Assembly (NCBI RefSeq): GCF_003269295.1
Contig: NZ_QLTT01000003.1
Location: forward strand, 186,001 to 250,000
Direction: 5' to 3'
Source: Lentzea atacamensis
GTDB taxonomy: Bacteria; Actinomycetota; Actinomycetes; Mycobacteriales; Pseudonocardiaceae
DNA length: 64,000 nt
Made by a program: the position numbers and the translations under genes. How positions within the stretch are numbered: position 1 is the first letter of the stretch; each line of letters starts with the position of its first letter. Of this stretch, positions 35,131 through 44,444 are shown in pieces. Under the pieces are notes generated by a model that was not told the origin of the DNA, ran no database searches, and saw only the letters and a program-made list of their open reading frames with translations.

Positions 35131-36219
35131 GTGGCAAAGGTCCTGCGGGCCGAGGCGTTCCAGGTCGACGTTCCGGTCGAGACGTTGCGCACCGACGCGG
35201 TCCAGCAGTTCGTCAAGCAGGAGACGGTTTTCGTCGAGATCACGACCGATGACGGCCGCACCGGACTCGGCTACGCCTACACGATCGGCACGGGCGGCAG
35301 CGCCGTGCTCGCCCTTCTGAAAGACCACCTGCTGCCGCGGCTCGAAGGCGCCGACGCGCGCCGGATCGAGGCGATCTGGCAGGACCTGTTCGCGAGCACG
35401 CGGTCGACCACGGTCGGCGCGATCACCTCGCTCGCGTTGGCCGCCGTCGACACCGCGCTGTGGGACCTGCACTGCCTGCGCGCCGGGGAACCGCTGTGGC
35501 GCATGGCGGGCGGCTTCCGGCAGGAGGTGCCGTTGTACGACACCGAGGGCGGCTGGTTGCACCTGCCCACCGAGGAGCTCGTCGCGGGCGCCAAGGAGAC
35601 CGCCGCCCAGGGCTGGCAGGGCATCAAGATGAAGGTCGGCAAGCCCGATCTGACCGAGGACGTCGAGCGTCTCGACGCCGTCAGAGAAGCGGTCGGCGAG
35701 CGGTTCGCGATCATGGTGGACGCCAACCAGTCCATGACGTCGGCCGAGGCGATCCGGCGCGCGGACGCCTTCAAGCACGTCAACCTCGCCTGGCTCGAAG
35801 AACCGCTGCCCGCGGACGACGTCAGCGGGCACGCACGGCTCGCGCGGACGACGCCCATCCCGATCGCGGTGGGGGAGTCGCTGTACTCGGTGGCGCAGTT
35901 CCGCGAGTACCTCGAACGCGGTGCCGCCTCGATCGTCCAGGTCGACGCGGCGCGGATCGGCGGCATCACGCCGTTCCTCAAGGTCGCGCACACCGCGGAG
36001 GCGTTCAACGCCGACGTCTGCCCGCACTTCCTGATGGAGCTGCACGTCAGCCTTGCCGCCGCGCTGCCCAACGGGAAGTTCGTCGAGCACATCCCGCAGC
36101 TGCGCGCGATCACCAGGGGTGAGCTGACCGTCCACAACGGACACGCACTCGCCCCGGACACGCCAGGTCTCGGCATCGACTGGGACCGAGACGCCATGGA
36201 AGACCTGCGGGTCGCCTGA
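35131..36219 (+). CDS. Mandelate-racemase-type enolase superfamily acid-sugar dehydratase
   Basis: A 362-residue enolase-superfamily enzyme. All catalytic residues match mandelate racemase with a constant offset of two: Lys166/Lys168 (KMK), metal ligands Asp197, Glu223 and Glu249, the Asp272-His299 dyad and Glu319. That pattern is shared by mandelate racemase and acid-sugar dehydratases such as talarate/galactarate, gluconate or fuconate dehydratases. In this operon a dehydratase for an oxidised hexose or deoxyhexose is likely, but the exact substrate is open. GTG at 35131 was chosen for the GAGGAG 6-11 bases before it; an ATG at 35086 lies upstream of the predicted transcription start. Confidence 0.85.
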   Translation: MAKVLRAEAFQVDVPVETLRTDAVQQFVKQETVFVEITTDDGRTGLGYAYTIGTGGSAVLALLKDHLLPRLEGADARRIEAIWQDLFASTRSTTVGAITSLALAAVDTALWDLHCLRAGEPLWRMAGGFRQEVPLYDTEGGWLHLPTEELVAGAKETAAQGWQGIKMKVGKPDLTEDVERLDAVREAVGERFAIMVDANQSMTSAEAIRRADAFKHVNLAWLEEPLPADDVSGHARLARTTPIPIAVGESLYSVAQFREYLERGAASIVQVDAARIGGITPFLKVAHTAEAFNADVCPHFLMELHVSLAAALPNGKFVEHIPQLRAITRGELTVHNGHALAPDTPGLGIDWDRDAMEDLRVA

Positions 36220-36234
36220 AACGAAGGAGTGGTC

Positions 36235-38178
36235 TTGAGAGCGTTAGGTGTCGTTGCCGGCCTGCTCGCGTCACTGATCGCGGTTCCAGCGGCCCAGGCC
36301 CAACAGCAGGCGCCCGTGCTGGGCGAGAAGCCCTACATGGGCTGGAGCAGCTGGACCCTGCAGGCGACCAACCACCCCGGGGTGAACCCGGACGGTCCGG
36401 CCAGCTGGCTCAACGAGAAGAACGTGCTGGCGCAGGCGGACGTGCTCGCGGCGAAGTACAAGAAGCACGGCTACGACCACGTGAACGTCGACGCGGGCTG
36501 GCTGGGCTCGTTCGACGAGTACGGGCGGCCGGTGGTGGACGCCAAGAAGTTCCCGCGCGGCTTCAAGTGGCTCGGAGAGTACGTGCACGGCAAGGGTCTC
36601 AAGTTCGGCTCGTACCTGGCGGTCGGGCTGGACCTCAAGGCCTACAACGACGGCAGGACGCCGATCTACAACGCGCCCGGCTGCACCACCAAGGACGTCG
36701 TCTACCCGGACCTGCGCAGGACCAACGGGTGGGACATGGCCTACAAGATGAACTTCGACAACCCGTGCTCGCAGAAGTACGTCGACTCGCTCGCGCAGGT
36801 GCTCGCGGGGTGGGGCGTCGACTTCCTCAAGCTCGACGGCGTCGGCCCCGGCAGCTTCAAGGGCGGTGAGAACTACGACAACACGAGCGACGTGAAGGCG
36901 TGGAACGCCGCGCTCAAGCGCACCGGCCGCCCGATCCAGTTCCTCATCTCCTGGGCGCTGAGCCACCGCCAGGCCGACGTGTGGAAGGCCAACACCAACG
37001 GCTGGCGCGTCGACACCGACGTCGAGTGCTACTGCAACACGCTCGTCACCTGGAACCAGTCGGTGAAGCAGCGCTGGAACGACGTCGTGCAGTGGATCGA
37101 CGACGCCGGTCCCGGCCGCTGGAACAACCTCGACAGCCTCGCCGTCGGCAACGGCCAGATGGACGGCATCACCGAGGCCGAGCGGCAGAGTTACATGACG
37201 CTGTGGGCGATCTCGTCCTCGCCGCTCTACATCGGCGACGACCTCACCAAGATCGACGACTACGGCCACCAGCTGCTCACCAACGACGAGGTCATCGCGA
37301 TCAACCAGGCGGGCCTCCCCGCCCGTCCGGTCGACCAGTTCTCCGACCAGCAGGTCTGGTACGCCCGCAACCGCGACGGCAGCTACACCGTGGCGCTGTT
37401 CAACCTCGGTTCCAGGCCCGCCACCGTCACCGCGGACTTCGCACAGCTCGGCATCAACGGCACCGCCAAGGTCCGCGACGTGTGGTCCCGCAAGGACATC
37501 GGCCAGGCCAAGGGCTCGTTCAGCGCCGACCTGCCGGTGCACGGCACGAAACTGCTGAAGATCACCCCACGCACCGCCGTCTCGCCGGGCGTGGTGCAGG
37601 GCACCGGTGCCACGCCGACCAGCGTCTCGCTCAAGTGGCAGGGCAAGTCCGGTGTCCGCTACGACGTCTACACGGGCGGCAAGAAGGTCGCGACGACCAC
37701 CTCGACGAACGTGACGGTGACCGGCCTCACTCCGGCGACCTCCTACGAGTTCACCGTGGTGCAGAACGGCAGCCGTTCCAAGCCGGTCTCCTTCGTGACG
37801 CCGAAGGAAACCGTGACGTACGAGGCGGAGAAGGGCAGCCCCGCCGGCGGCGCGACCGTCTACGGCTGCGCGTGCTCGAACGGGTCCAAGGTCGGGTTCA
37901 TCGGCGGTAGCGGTGTTCTCACGATGCCGACGGTGACCGTGCCGCGCGAGGGCACCTACCTGGTCGAACTGTCCTACGTGGACGCGAGTTCCAGCAGGAC
38001 GGGCATCGTGACGGTGAACGGCACCAGCTTCAAGCTGCCCGTCGCCGGCTCCAACGACGACAACTGGAACCTGCCGCAGAAGGTCACCGTCCCGATCTAC
38101 CTGCTGGCCGGCAACAACACGATTCGCTTCGGCAACCCCGACGACTCCGTGTTCGACGTCGACAGCATCCGCATCTAG
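36235..38178 (+). CDS. Secreted GH27 glycosidase with Fn3 and CBM35-like modules
   Basis: A 647-residue secreted enzyme. Signal peptide (residues 1-21, ending AQA), GH27 barrel (about 30-360), a small beta domain, a fibronectin-III domain (about 445-525) and a C-terminal CBM35-like module (about 530-647). The nucleophile is Asp201 in FLKLDGVG and the acid/base Asp262 in WRVDTDVE. GH27 holds alpha-galactosidases and beta-L-arabinopyranosidases; the MGWSSW opening and inserts are divergent, so either is possible. TTG at 36235 is preferred because AAGGAG ends 6 bases before it, whereas GTG at 36229 overlaps that site. It releases sugars outside the cell for the ABC importer encoded next. Confidence 0.87.
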   Translation: MRALGVVAGLLASLIAVPAAQAQQQAPVLGEKPYMGWSSWTLQATNHPGVNPDGPASWLNEKNVLAQADVLAAKYKKHGYDHVNVDAGWLGSFDEYGRPVVDAKKFPRGFKWLGEYVHGKGLKFGSYLAVGLDLKAYNDGRTPIYNAPGCTTKDVVYPDLRRTNGWDMAYKMNFDNPCSQKYVDSLAQVLAGWGVDFLKLDGVGPGSFKGGENYDNTSDVKAWNAALKRTGRPIQFLISWALSHRQADVWKANTNGWRVDTDVECYCNTLVTWNQSVKQRWNDVVQWIDDAGPGRWNNLDSLAVGNGQMDGITEAERQSYMTLWAISSSPLYIGDDLTKIDDYGHQLLTNDEVIAINQAGLPARPVDQFSDQQVWYARNRDGSYTVALFNLGSRPATVTADFAQLGINGTAKVRDVWSRKDIGQAKGSFSADLPVHGTKLLKITPRTAVSPGVVQGTGATPTSVSLKWQGKSGVRYDVYTGGKKVATTTSTNVTVTGLTPATSYEFTVVQNGSRSKPVSFVTPKETVTYEAEKGSPAGGATVYGCACSNGSKVGFIGGSGVLTMPTVTVPREGTYLVELSYVDASSSRTGIVTVNGTSFKLPVAGSNDDNWNLPQKVTVPIYLLAGNNTIRFGNPDDSVFDVDSIRI

Positions 38179-38197
38179 CCCGAGACCAGGAGGCGTC

Positions 38198-39163
38198 GTG
38201 GTGACAACCGTGCAAGACTCCAGCGCCCAGGTCGTGCGTGGACCTGCCACCACGGCGCCTCCGCCTGAACCTCGGCGGCGCAAAGGCCCGGCGTCGCGCC
38301 GCGACGACACGTGGGTCGCGTGGCTGCTGGTCGCGCCGGCCATCCTCGGGTTCGGCGTGTTCTTCGCCTATCCGATGCTGCGCGGCATCTACCTGAGCTT
38401 CACCGAGTTCCACATCCTCACCCCGCCGGTGTGGACCGGGCTCGCGAACATCCACGAGCTGATCAACGACGGCAGGTTCTGGCACTCGCTGGGCGTCACC
38501 GCGTACTTCGTCGTCCTGTCGGTGGTTCTCGGTGTCGGTGTCTCGCTGGTCACCGCCGTCGTGCTGCACCGCCTGGGAGTCAGCACGACGGTCCGCGGGC
38601 TGATGATCCTGCCCTTCCTCATCTCCGGTGTCGTCACGGCGCTGGTGTGGACGTGGATGCTCGACCCGCAGCTGGGCATCGTGAACCAGCTGATCACCCG
38701 GGTCACCGGCGAGCCGGTCATGTTCTTCGGCTCCGACGCCTGGGCGGTGCCGACGCTGGCCGCGCTGAACGTGTGGAAGACCATGGGCTACAACGCGGTG
38801 CTCATCTTCGCCGGCCTGCAGACGATTCCCGCGTCGATCTACGAGGCCGGGCGGATCGACGGCGCGTCGGAGTGGCAGATGTTCCGCTCGCTCACGCTGC
38901 CGCTGCTGCGGCCGATCCTGGTGATGGTCGTGATCCTCAACGTCATCAGCGCGACCCAGGTCTTCGACATCGTCCAGGTTAGCACCAAGGGTGGTCCGGC
39001 GGACGCCTCGCTGGTGCTGCAGATGTACATCTACGACAAGGCTTTCGGCCAGTTCGACTTCGGTTACGCCGCCACCATGTCGCTCGCCCTGTTCCTGCTG
39101 CTCGTCACGGTGACCTTCACGCAGCTGCGGATGGCGCGTGCGGGTGAGTCGGACACGAACTGA
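38198..39163 (+). CDS. ABC sugar transporter permease, MalF/UgpA type
   Basis: A 321-residue permease with six membrane segments after a 40-residue Arg/Pro-rich cytoplasmic start. The EAA loop is EAGRIDGASEWQMFRSLTLP, the contact site for the ATPase. It pairs with the next gene to form the channel of a carbohydrate uptake ABC system. AGGAGG lies 4 bases before GTG 38198 and 7 before GTG 38201, so the second GTG may be the true start. No ATP-binding subunit is in this operon. Confidence 0.92.
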   Translation: MVTTVQDSSAQVVRGPATTAPPPEPRRRKGPASRRDDTWVAWLLVAPAILGFGVFFAYPMLRGIYLSFTEFHILTPPVWTGLANIHELINDGRFWHSLGVTAYFVVLSVVLGVGVSLVTAVVLHRLGVSTTVRGLMILPFLISGVVTALVWTWMLDPQLGIVNQLITRVTGEPVMFFGSDAWAVPTLAALNVWKTMGYNAVLIFAGLQTIPASIYEAGRIDGASEWQMFRSLTLPLLRPILVMVVILNVISATQVFDIVQVSTKGGPADASLVLQMYIYDKAFGQFDFGYAATMSLALFLLLVTVTFTQLRMARAGESDTN

Positions 39164-39172
39164 GGAGCTGCG

Positions 39173-40042
39173 GTGAAACTCGGCAAGGCTGTCGCCTGGA
39201 GTTACCTGATCGTCGTCCTGCTGATCACGATCTTCCCGTTCTACTGGATCCTGCGAACCGCGCTGTCCGACAACTTCGCGATGTCCACGGACCCGTCCTC
39301 GTTGCTGCCGGTGCACTTCACGTGGGGTCCGTTCAAGCGCGCACTGGGGCTCGCCACACCCGCTGAGGCCGCGGCGGAGGGCGGCTCGGGTGCCAAGATC
39401 GACCTTGCGCTCGCGTTGTGGAACTCCGTTGTGTACGCGGGACTTCTGACGCTCTGCACCGTCGTGTTCTCCGCTCTGGCGGCTTATGCGTTCGCCAGGC
39501 TGCACTGGAAGGGCCGCGATGTCGTCTTCGGCGTGCTGCTGACCGCGCTGATGGTGCCCTCGGTGTTCACGCTGCTGCCGAACTTCGTTCTGATGAAGGA
39601 TCTGGGGCTGCTGAACACGTTCGGCGGCATGATCCTGCCCGGCGCGTTCTTCTCCGCGTTCAACATCTTCTTCCTGCGGCAGTTCATGCTCGGGCTCAGC
39701 AACGAGGTCGAGGAGGCCGCGATCATCGACGGCGCCGGGCCGTTGCGGGTGTGCTTCCGGATCGTGCTGCCGATGAGCGTCGCGCCGATGGCGACGCTGA
39801 CGCTGCTGACGTTCATCACCACCTGGAACGACTACTTCTGGCCGTTGCTCGTCACCAACGACGAGTCGGTCCGCCCGCTCACCCTCGCGCTCGCGGTGTT
39901 CAAGCAGTCGTCACCGCAGGCGTCGCTGGACTGGGCGGGCTTGATGGCGGCGACGCTGGTCGCGGCGCTGCCGATGCTGCTGCTGTTCCTGGTGTTCGGG
40001 CGGCGGCTGGTCAACTCCATCGGGTTCACGGGGATCAAGTGA
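39173..40042 (+). CDS. ABC sugar transporter permease, MalG/UgpE type
   Basis: A 289-residue permease with six membrane segments and a standard EAA loop (EEAAIIDGAGPLRVCFRIVLP region; key residues EAA, DGA, LP). A Gly/Ala-rich periplasmic insert at about 62-75 is longer than usual. GTG start with GGAG 6 bases upstream, 9 bases after the MalF-type gene. Its stop overlaps the GH95 start in a GTGA. Confidence 0.92.
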   Translation: MKLGKAVAWSYLIVVLLITIFPFYWILRTALSDNFAMSTDPSSLLPVHFTWGPFKRALGLATPAEAAAEGGSGAKIDLALALWNSVVYAGLLTLCTVVFSALAAYAFARLHWKGRDVVFGVLLTALMVPSVFTLLPNFVLMKDLGLLNTFGGMILPGAFFSAFNIFFLRQFMLGLSNEVEEAAIIDGAGPLRVCFRIVLPMSVAPMATLTLLTFITTWNDYFWPLLVTNDESVRPLTLALAVFKQSSPQASLDWAGLMAATLVAALPMLLLFLVFGRRLVNSIGFTGIK

Positions 40043-42201
40043 AACTGCACTGGGCTGCGGCGGCAGGGGAGTGGACCGAGGCGGTGCCCGTCGGGAACGG
40101 ACGCCTCGGCGCGATGGTGTTCGGTGGGGCCGGGCGGTCCCGCGTGCAGGTCAACGACGCGACCGCGTGGTCGGGAACGTCGGACGGACCGTCTCGGGCC
40201 CTGGCCGATGTGCTGGCTTCCGGCGCTGGTCCGGAGCGGCTCGCGCAGGTGCGCTCGGCGATCTTCGGCGGTGACCTGGAGCAGGCGACTGAGCTGCTGA
40301 TGTCGTTCGAGGGTCCGTACAGCCAGACGTTCCTGCCGTACGTGGATCTGTGGGTCACGCTGCCCGAGGGCGAGTCACACGGTCGCACCCTGGATCTGAG
40401 CACCGGCGTGATCACCGAACGGCTGACCATCGACGGCACTGAGGTCGTCCGGCGGGTTTGGGCCTCGGAAACGGCGCTCTGTGTGGAGATCACCGGCGCG
40501 GTGCCGCTGGAAGTGGAGCTGACGACGCCGTTGCGCGAGGTGTCGCGCGACGGGTTGTTCCTCGTCGTCGACCTCCCGATCGACTCGGCGCCCAAGCACG
40601 AACCGCAGGTTGACGCGCCGGTCTACGGTTCCGGCGAGCGCGGCACGGTGTCGGCCGCGGTGAAGCGGACTCCCGATCGCTGGCTGCTCACGCTCACCAG
40701 TTCCACCACGACCGAGTCGCGGTGGAGCGGCACCCGCCGCAGCAACCGCCAGACGCTCATGGACGCGTGCGATGTCCGGTTCGGCGATCTCCCGGACGTG
40801 ATCGACGTGCCAGAGCTGTTGTCCGGGAAGGACGAGCAGCTCATCGCGTCGGTGCTGTTCGCGTACGGCCGCTACCTGCTCGTCTCGTCGTCGAGGCCCG
40901 GCGCGCCGCCCGCGAACCTCCAGGGCATCTGGAACGCCGAGCTGCGACCGGCGTGGTCGTCGAACTACACGATCAACATCAACACCCAGATGAACTACTG
41001 GGCGGCGGAGGTCACCGGGCTCGCCGAGTGCCACGAACCGTTGCTGGAGTTGCTGGAGAAGCTCGCGGTGACCGGCGCGGAGGTGGCGCGCTCGTTGTAC
41101 GGGACGCGCGGCTGGGTGGCGCACCACAACACCGACGCGTGGGGCTGGGCGCTGCCGGTCGGCATGGGCCACGGCGCGCCGTCGTGGGCGATCTGGCAGA
41201 TGGGCGGCGCGTGGCTGGTCCAGCACGCCTGGGACCACTACGACTTCGCCCGCACCTGGTCCACGTTGGAGCGGGCGTGGCCGTTGCTGCGCGGCTGTGC
41301 GGAGTTCTGCCTCGACTGGCTGGTCGAGGGCCCCGACGGCTACCTCGACACGTGCCCGTCGACCTCGCCGGAGAACTGGTTCCTCGACGCTGCCGGCACA
41401 CCACAGGCGCTCAGCTGGTCCGCGACCATGGACGTGGTGCTGATCAGGGCCGTGTTCGAACGAACCCTGGCGCTGGCACTGGCATCGGGCCGCGCCGATC
41501 CGCTGCTCGCGGAGATCTCGGCCGCGCTGCCGCGCCTGCGACCGGTGCCGGTCTTCGACGGGCGGCTGGGGGAGTGGGCGGCCGACCTGCCGGAGGAAGA
41601 TCCGACGCATCGGCACCTGTCGCACCTGGTGTCCGTGTACCCGCTCGGCCAGATCGTCGCGGGCACGCCGCTCGGGGACGCCGCCGCGGCGTCGATGGAC
41701 CGGCGCGGCAACGGCGCGATGGGCTGGTCGTGGGCCTGGAAGATGGCTCTGCGGGCCCGGTTGGGCGATGGCGAGACGGTGCGTTCGCTGTTGTCCGAGG
41801 CCTCACAGGCGTTCACCGGCGACCGGCACCGGGACGCGCCGTTCGACGGCTCGGAGTGGGGCGGCCTGCTGCCGAACCTGTTCAGCACCCACCCGCCGTT
41901 CCAGATCGACGGCAACTACGGCTTCACCGCCGCACTCGCGGAAGTCGTGGTGCAGAGCCACACCGGCGTGATCGACGTCCTGCCGGCGCTGCCTTCCGGC
42001 TGGTCTCGCGGCTCGGCTCGGGGGCTGCGCTGCCGGGGAGGCCTCGCCGTCGACGTGTCGTGGCACGACGGGGACGTACTCGTGCGGGTGCGGCGGTTGT
42101 CCGGTGAGGCAGCGGAGGTCGTGCCGGTGAGCATCAGCGGAGAGGTCACCGAGGTCGTGGTGAACGACGTCGTGGAAGTGCGCGGGAGGATCTCGTGCTG
42201 A
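40039..42201 (+). CDS. GH95 alpha-L-fucosidase/alpha-L-galactosidase
   Basis: A 720-residue GH95 enzyme without signal peptide, so it acts on imported oligosaccharides. The catalytic set of the family is present: Asn313 and Asn315 in NINTQMNYW, the acid Glu445 in STSPENW and Asp624 in FQIDGNYG. These correspond to N421, N423, E566 and D766 of Bifidobacterium AfcA. The family removes alpha-1,2-linked L-fucose by inversion, or L-galactose in some members. GTG at 40039 was chosen because it overlaps the permease stop and begins the LHWAAAAGEW family start; the frame is open much further upstream but overlaps the permease gene. Together with GH27 this points to fucosylated xyloglucan or similar plant glycans. 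Confidence 0.9.
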   Translation: MKLHWAAAAGEWTEAVPVGNGRLGAMVFGGAGRSRVQVNDATAWSGTSDGPSRALADVLASGAGPERLAQVRSAIFGGDLEQATELLMSFEGPYSQTFLPYVDLWVTLPEGESHGRTLDLSTGVITERLTIDGTEVVRRVWASETALCVEITGAVPLEVELTTPLREVSRDGLFLVVDLPIDSAPKHEPQVDAPVYGSGERGTVSAAVKRTPDRWLLTLTSSTTTESRWSGTRRSNRQTLMDACDVRFGDLPDVIDVPELLSGKDEQLIASVLFAYGRYLLVSSSRPGAPPANLQGIWNAELRPAWSSNYTININTQMNYWAAEVTGLAECHEPLLELLEKLAVTGAEVARSLYGTRGWVAHHNTDAWGWALPVGMGHGAPSWAIWQMGGAWLVQHAWDHYDFARTWSTLERAWPLLRGCAEFCLDWLVEGPDGYLDTCPSTSPENWFLDAAGTPQALSWSATMDVVLIRAVFERTLALALASGRADPLLAEISAALPRLRPVPVFDGRLGEWAADLPEEDPTHRHLSHLVSVYPLGQIVAGTPLGDAAAASMDRRGNGAMGWSWAWKMALRARLGDGETVRSLLSEASQAFTGDRHRDAPFDGSEWGGLLPNLFSTHPPFQIDGNYGFTAALAEVVVQSHTGVIDVLPALPSGWSRGSARGLRCRGGLAVDVSWHDGDVLVRVRRLSGEAAEVVPVSISGEVTEVVVNDVVEVRGRISC

Positions 42202-43097
42202 CCGACCTGGACCTGGGCTCCCTGTGGGAGTACCGCAGCTCGTACCGGCGGCCCGCCGACTTCGACTCGTTCTGGGACTCGACATTGGCCGAGGCGCGTT
42301 CGCTGGAGCTGAAGGTCGAGGCGGTACCGGTCGACACGCCCCTGCGGACCCTCGACGTCTTCGACGTGACGTTCCCGGGCTTCGGCGGAGATCGGATCCG
42401 CGCCTGGTTGCGGACTCCGCGCGGTGCGTCCGGACTGCCCGCGGTGGTGCAGTACCACGGATACGGCGGCAACCGGGGGAGCGCGGCCGAGAACCTGACG
42501 TGGGCGAGTGCCGGGTTCGCGCACCTGCAGGTCGAGGTGCGGGACCAGCGTGGTGGCACCGGCTTCATGACCCGCGGGATCGCCGACCGCTCCACCTACT
42601 TCTACCGGCGGGTTTTCGTTGACGCGGTGCGCGCGGTGGACGCCGTGCGGGCGCTGGGTTCCGCTGACGTCGCCGTGATCGGCAACAGCCAGGGCGGAGG
42701 AATCGCGCTGGCGGTGGCCGGGCTGGTGCCCGACCTGGTCGCTGTGCACGCGCAGGCACCGTTCCTGTGCGACTTCCGCCGCGCGCTGAACGTCTGCGGC
42801 CGCCCGCCCTACACCGAGCTCACGACCTACCTCGCCGAGAACCGCCGTTCCTCCGTCTTCCCGACTCTGTCCTATTTCGACGGTGTCGGGTTCGCCGCCA
42901 GAGCGATCGCCCCCGCCTGGTTCTCGATCGGCCTGATGGACGACATCGTGCCGCCCTCCACCGTGTTCGGCGCCTACCACGCCTACGCGGGTCCACGTCA
43001 GATCCAGGTCTGGGAGCACAGCGCTCACGAGGCGGGCGGCTCCGACGACCTCGACATCGCACTCGACGCCTTCCGTTCCCGACTGGAGATGCCATGA
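42195..43097 (+). CDS. CE7 acetylxylan esterase/cephalosporin-C deacetylase-like
   Basis: A 300-residue carbohydrate esterase of family CE7. The triad is Ser165 in GNSQGGG, Asp249 in GLMDDIVPP and His278 in SAHEAGG; the family RDQRGG motif is also there. It removes acetyl groups from short acetylated sugars in the cytoplasm. GTG start overlaps the GH95 stop by 7 bases and its own stop overlaps the binding-protein start (ATGA). Its presence implies that the imported oligosaccharide is O-acetylated. Confidence 0.9.
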   Translation: MLTDLDLGSLWEYRSSYRRPADFDSFWDSTLAEARSLELKVEAVPVDTPLRTLDVFDVTFPGFGGDRIRAWLRTPRGASGLPAVVQYHGYGGNRGSAAENLTWASAGFAHLQVEVRDQRGGTGFMTRGIADRSTYFYRRVFVDAVRAVDAVRALGSADVAVIGNSQGGGIALAVAGLVPDLVAVHAQAPFLCDFRRALNVCGRPPYTELTTYLAENRRSSVFPTLSYFDGVGFAARAIAPAWFSIGLMDDIVPPSTVFGAYHAYAGPRQIQVWEHSAHEAGGSDDLDIALDAFRSRLEMP

Positions 43098-44431
43098 AAA
43101 TCGCCGCCTTGGCCGCCGTGACAGCGCTCATGGTCGCGGGCTGCGGGAGTTCCGCCACGGACTCCGGCAACACCGTGAACTGGTGGACCTGGGACGACAA
43201 ACAGGCAGTCGCCTACGGCGAGTGCGAGAAGGCGTTCGAGGCCGCCAACGCGGGCGTCGACGTGAAGATCACCCGCTACAACGTCGACGACTACTTCACC
43301 AAGCTCACCGCCGGTTTCGTCGCGGGTACCGCGCCCGACGCGTTCCAGAACTCCGTGCAGTTCCTCCAGGCCTACGCCTCGCAGCACCAGCTGATGCCGC
43401 TCGACGACCTCATCGCCAAGTCCAACCTGGACCTGAAGAAGTACTCGGTCGGCGTCGACACGTGGAAGTTCACCGACGGCAAGCAGTACGCGCTGCCGCT
43501 GGACTGGGCCGCCGCCGGCATCTACTACAGCGTCGACGCGCTGACCAAGGCCGGTGTGTCCGAGGCGGACGTCGCCCAGATGACGTGGAATCCGGACGAC
43601 GGCGGCACGTTCGACAAGATCGCGGCGCGCCTGACGGTCGACGAGAACGGCAAGCGCGGCGACGAGCCCGGCTTCGACAAGAACGCCGTCGCCACCTACG
43701 GCGTCGGCGCCATCGCCGGCCGCAGCTTCATCGGCGAGACGACATGGGCGCCTTTCGTCTCGACACTGGGCTGGCGGCTCGGCGACAAGGACCAGTGGCC
43801 CACCAAGTTCAACTACACCGACCCGCGCTTCACCAAGACCATGAAGTGGGTGACGTCCCTGACCGACCGCGGCTTCTCCCCGAAGCTCGGCACCTTCACC
43901 ACCGGCAACCAGTCGACCATCTCCGACATCGACCTGGTCGGCTCCGGCAAGGTCGCGATGACGGTCGGCGGCTCCTGGTCCGCACCGTCGTTCGGCAAGA
44001 TCCCCGGCGTGAAGGTGGGCATCGCGCCAACCCCGCTCGGCCCTTCCGGCAAGCGCTCAGTGCTGTCCAACTCCAACGGCAACAACATCTGGGCCGGCAC
44101 TCGCAATCCTGACCTGACCTGGAAGTGGGTCAGCTACATGGGCAGCGAGGAGTGCCAGACCAAGGCCGGCGCCACGGGCACGTTCTTCCCGTCGATCCCG
44201 GCCGCCATGGACAACACCGTCACGTCGATGAAGTCGCAGGGCGTAGACCTGACCGTCTTCAACCAGTACGTGAAGGACGGCGTGCTCTACCCGTCCACCG
44301 CCTACGCGAACGGCTCGGCGATGCAGTCCGCCGAACAGCCGCTCTTCGAGGCCTACTTCGGCGGCCAGCGCTCAGATGACGTGTTCGCCGAGATGGAACG
44401 CGTCAGCCGAGAGATACTTGCCAAGAGCTGA
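43094..44431 (+). CDS. ABC transporter sugar-binding lipoprotein
   Basis: A 445-residue extracellular solute-binding protein of family 1. The signal peptide ends in a lipobox MVAGC (Cys17). The mature protein starts with NTVNWWTWDDKQAVA and shows the usual VDDYFTKLTAGFVAGTAPDA pattern. It captures the oligosaccharide for the two permeases in this operon. Unusually, the binding-protein gene sits after the permeases and two hydrolases rather than first. ATGA overlap with the esterase. Confidence 0.92.
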   Translation: MKIAALAAVTALMVAGCGSSATDSGNTVNWWTWDDKQAVAYGECEKAFEAANAGVDVKITRYNVDDYFTKLTAGFVAGTAPDAFQNSVQFLQAYASQHQLMPLDDLIAKSNLDLKKYSVGVDTWKFTDGKQYALPLDWAAAGIYYSVDALTKAGVSEADVAQMTWNPDDGGTFDKIAARLTVDENGKRGDEPGFDKNAVATYGVGAIAGRSFIGETTWAPFVSTLGWRLGDKDQWPTKFNYTDPRFTKTMKWVTSLTDRGFSPKLGTFTTGNQSTISDIDLVGSGKVAMTVGGSWSAPSFGKIPGVKVGIAPTPLGPSGKRSVLSNSNGNNIWAGTRNPDLTWKWVSYMGSEECQTKAGATGTFFPSIPAAMDNTVTSMKSQGVDLTVFNQYVKDGVLYPSTAYANGSAMQSAEQPLFEAYFGGQRSDDVFAEMERVSREILAKS

Positions 44432-44444
44432 CGGAGGAGTGGTG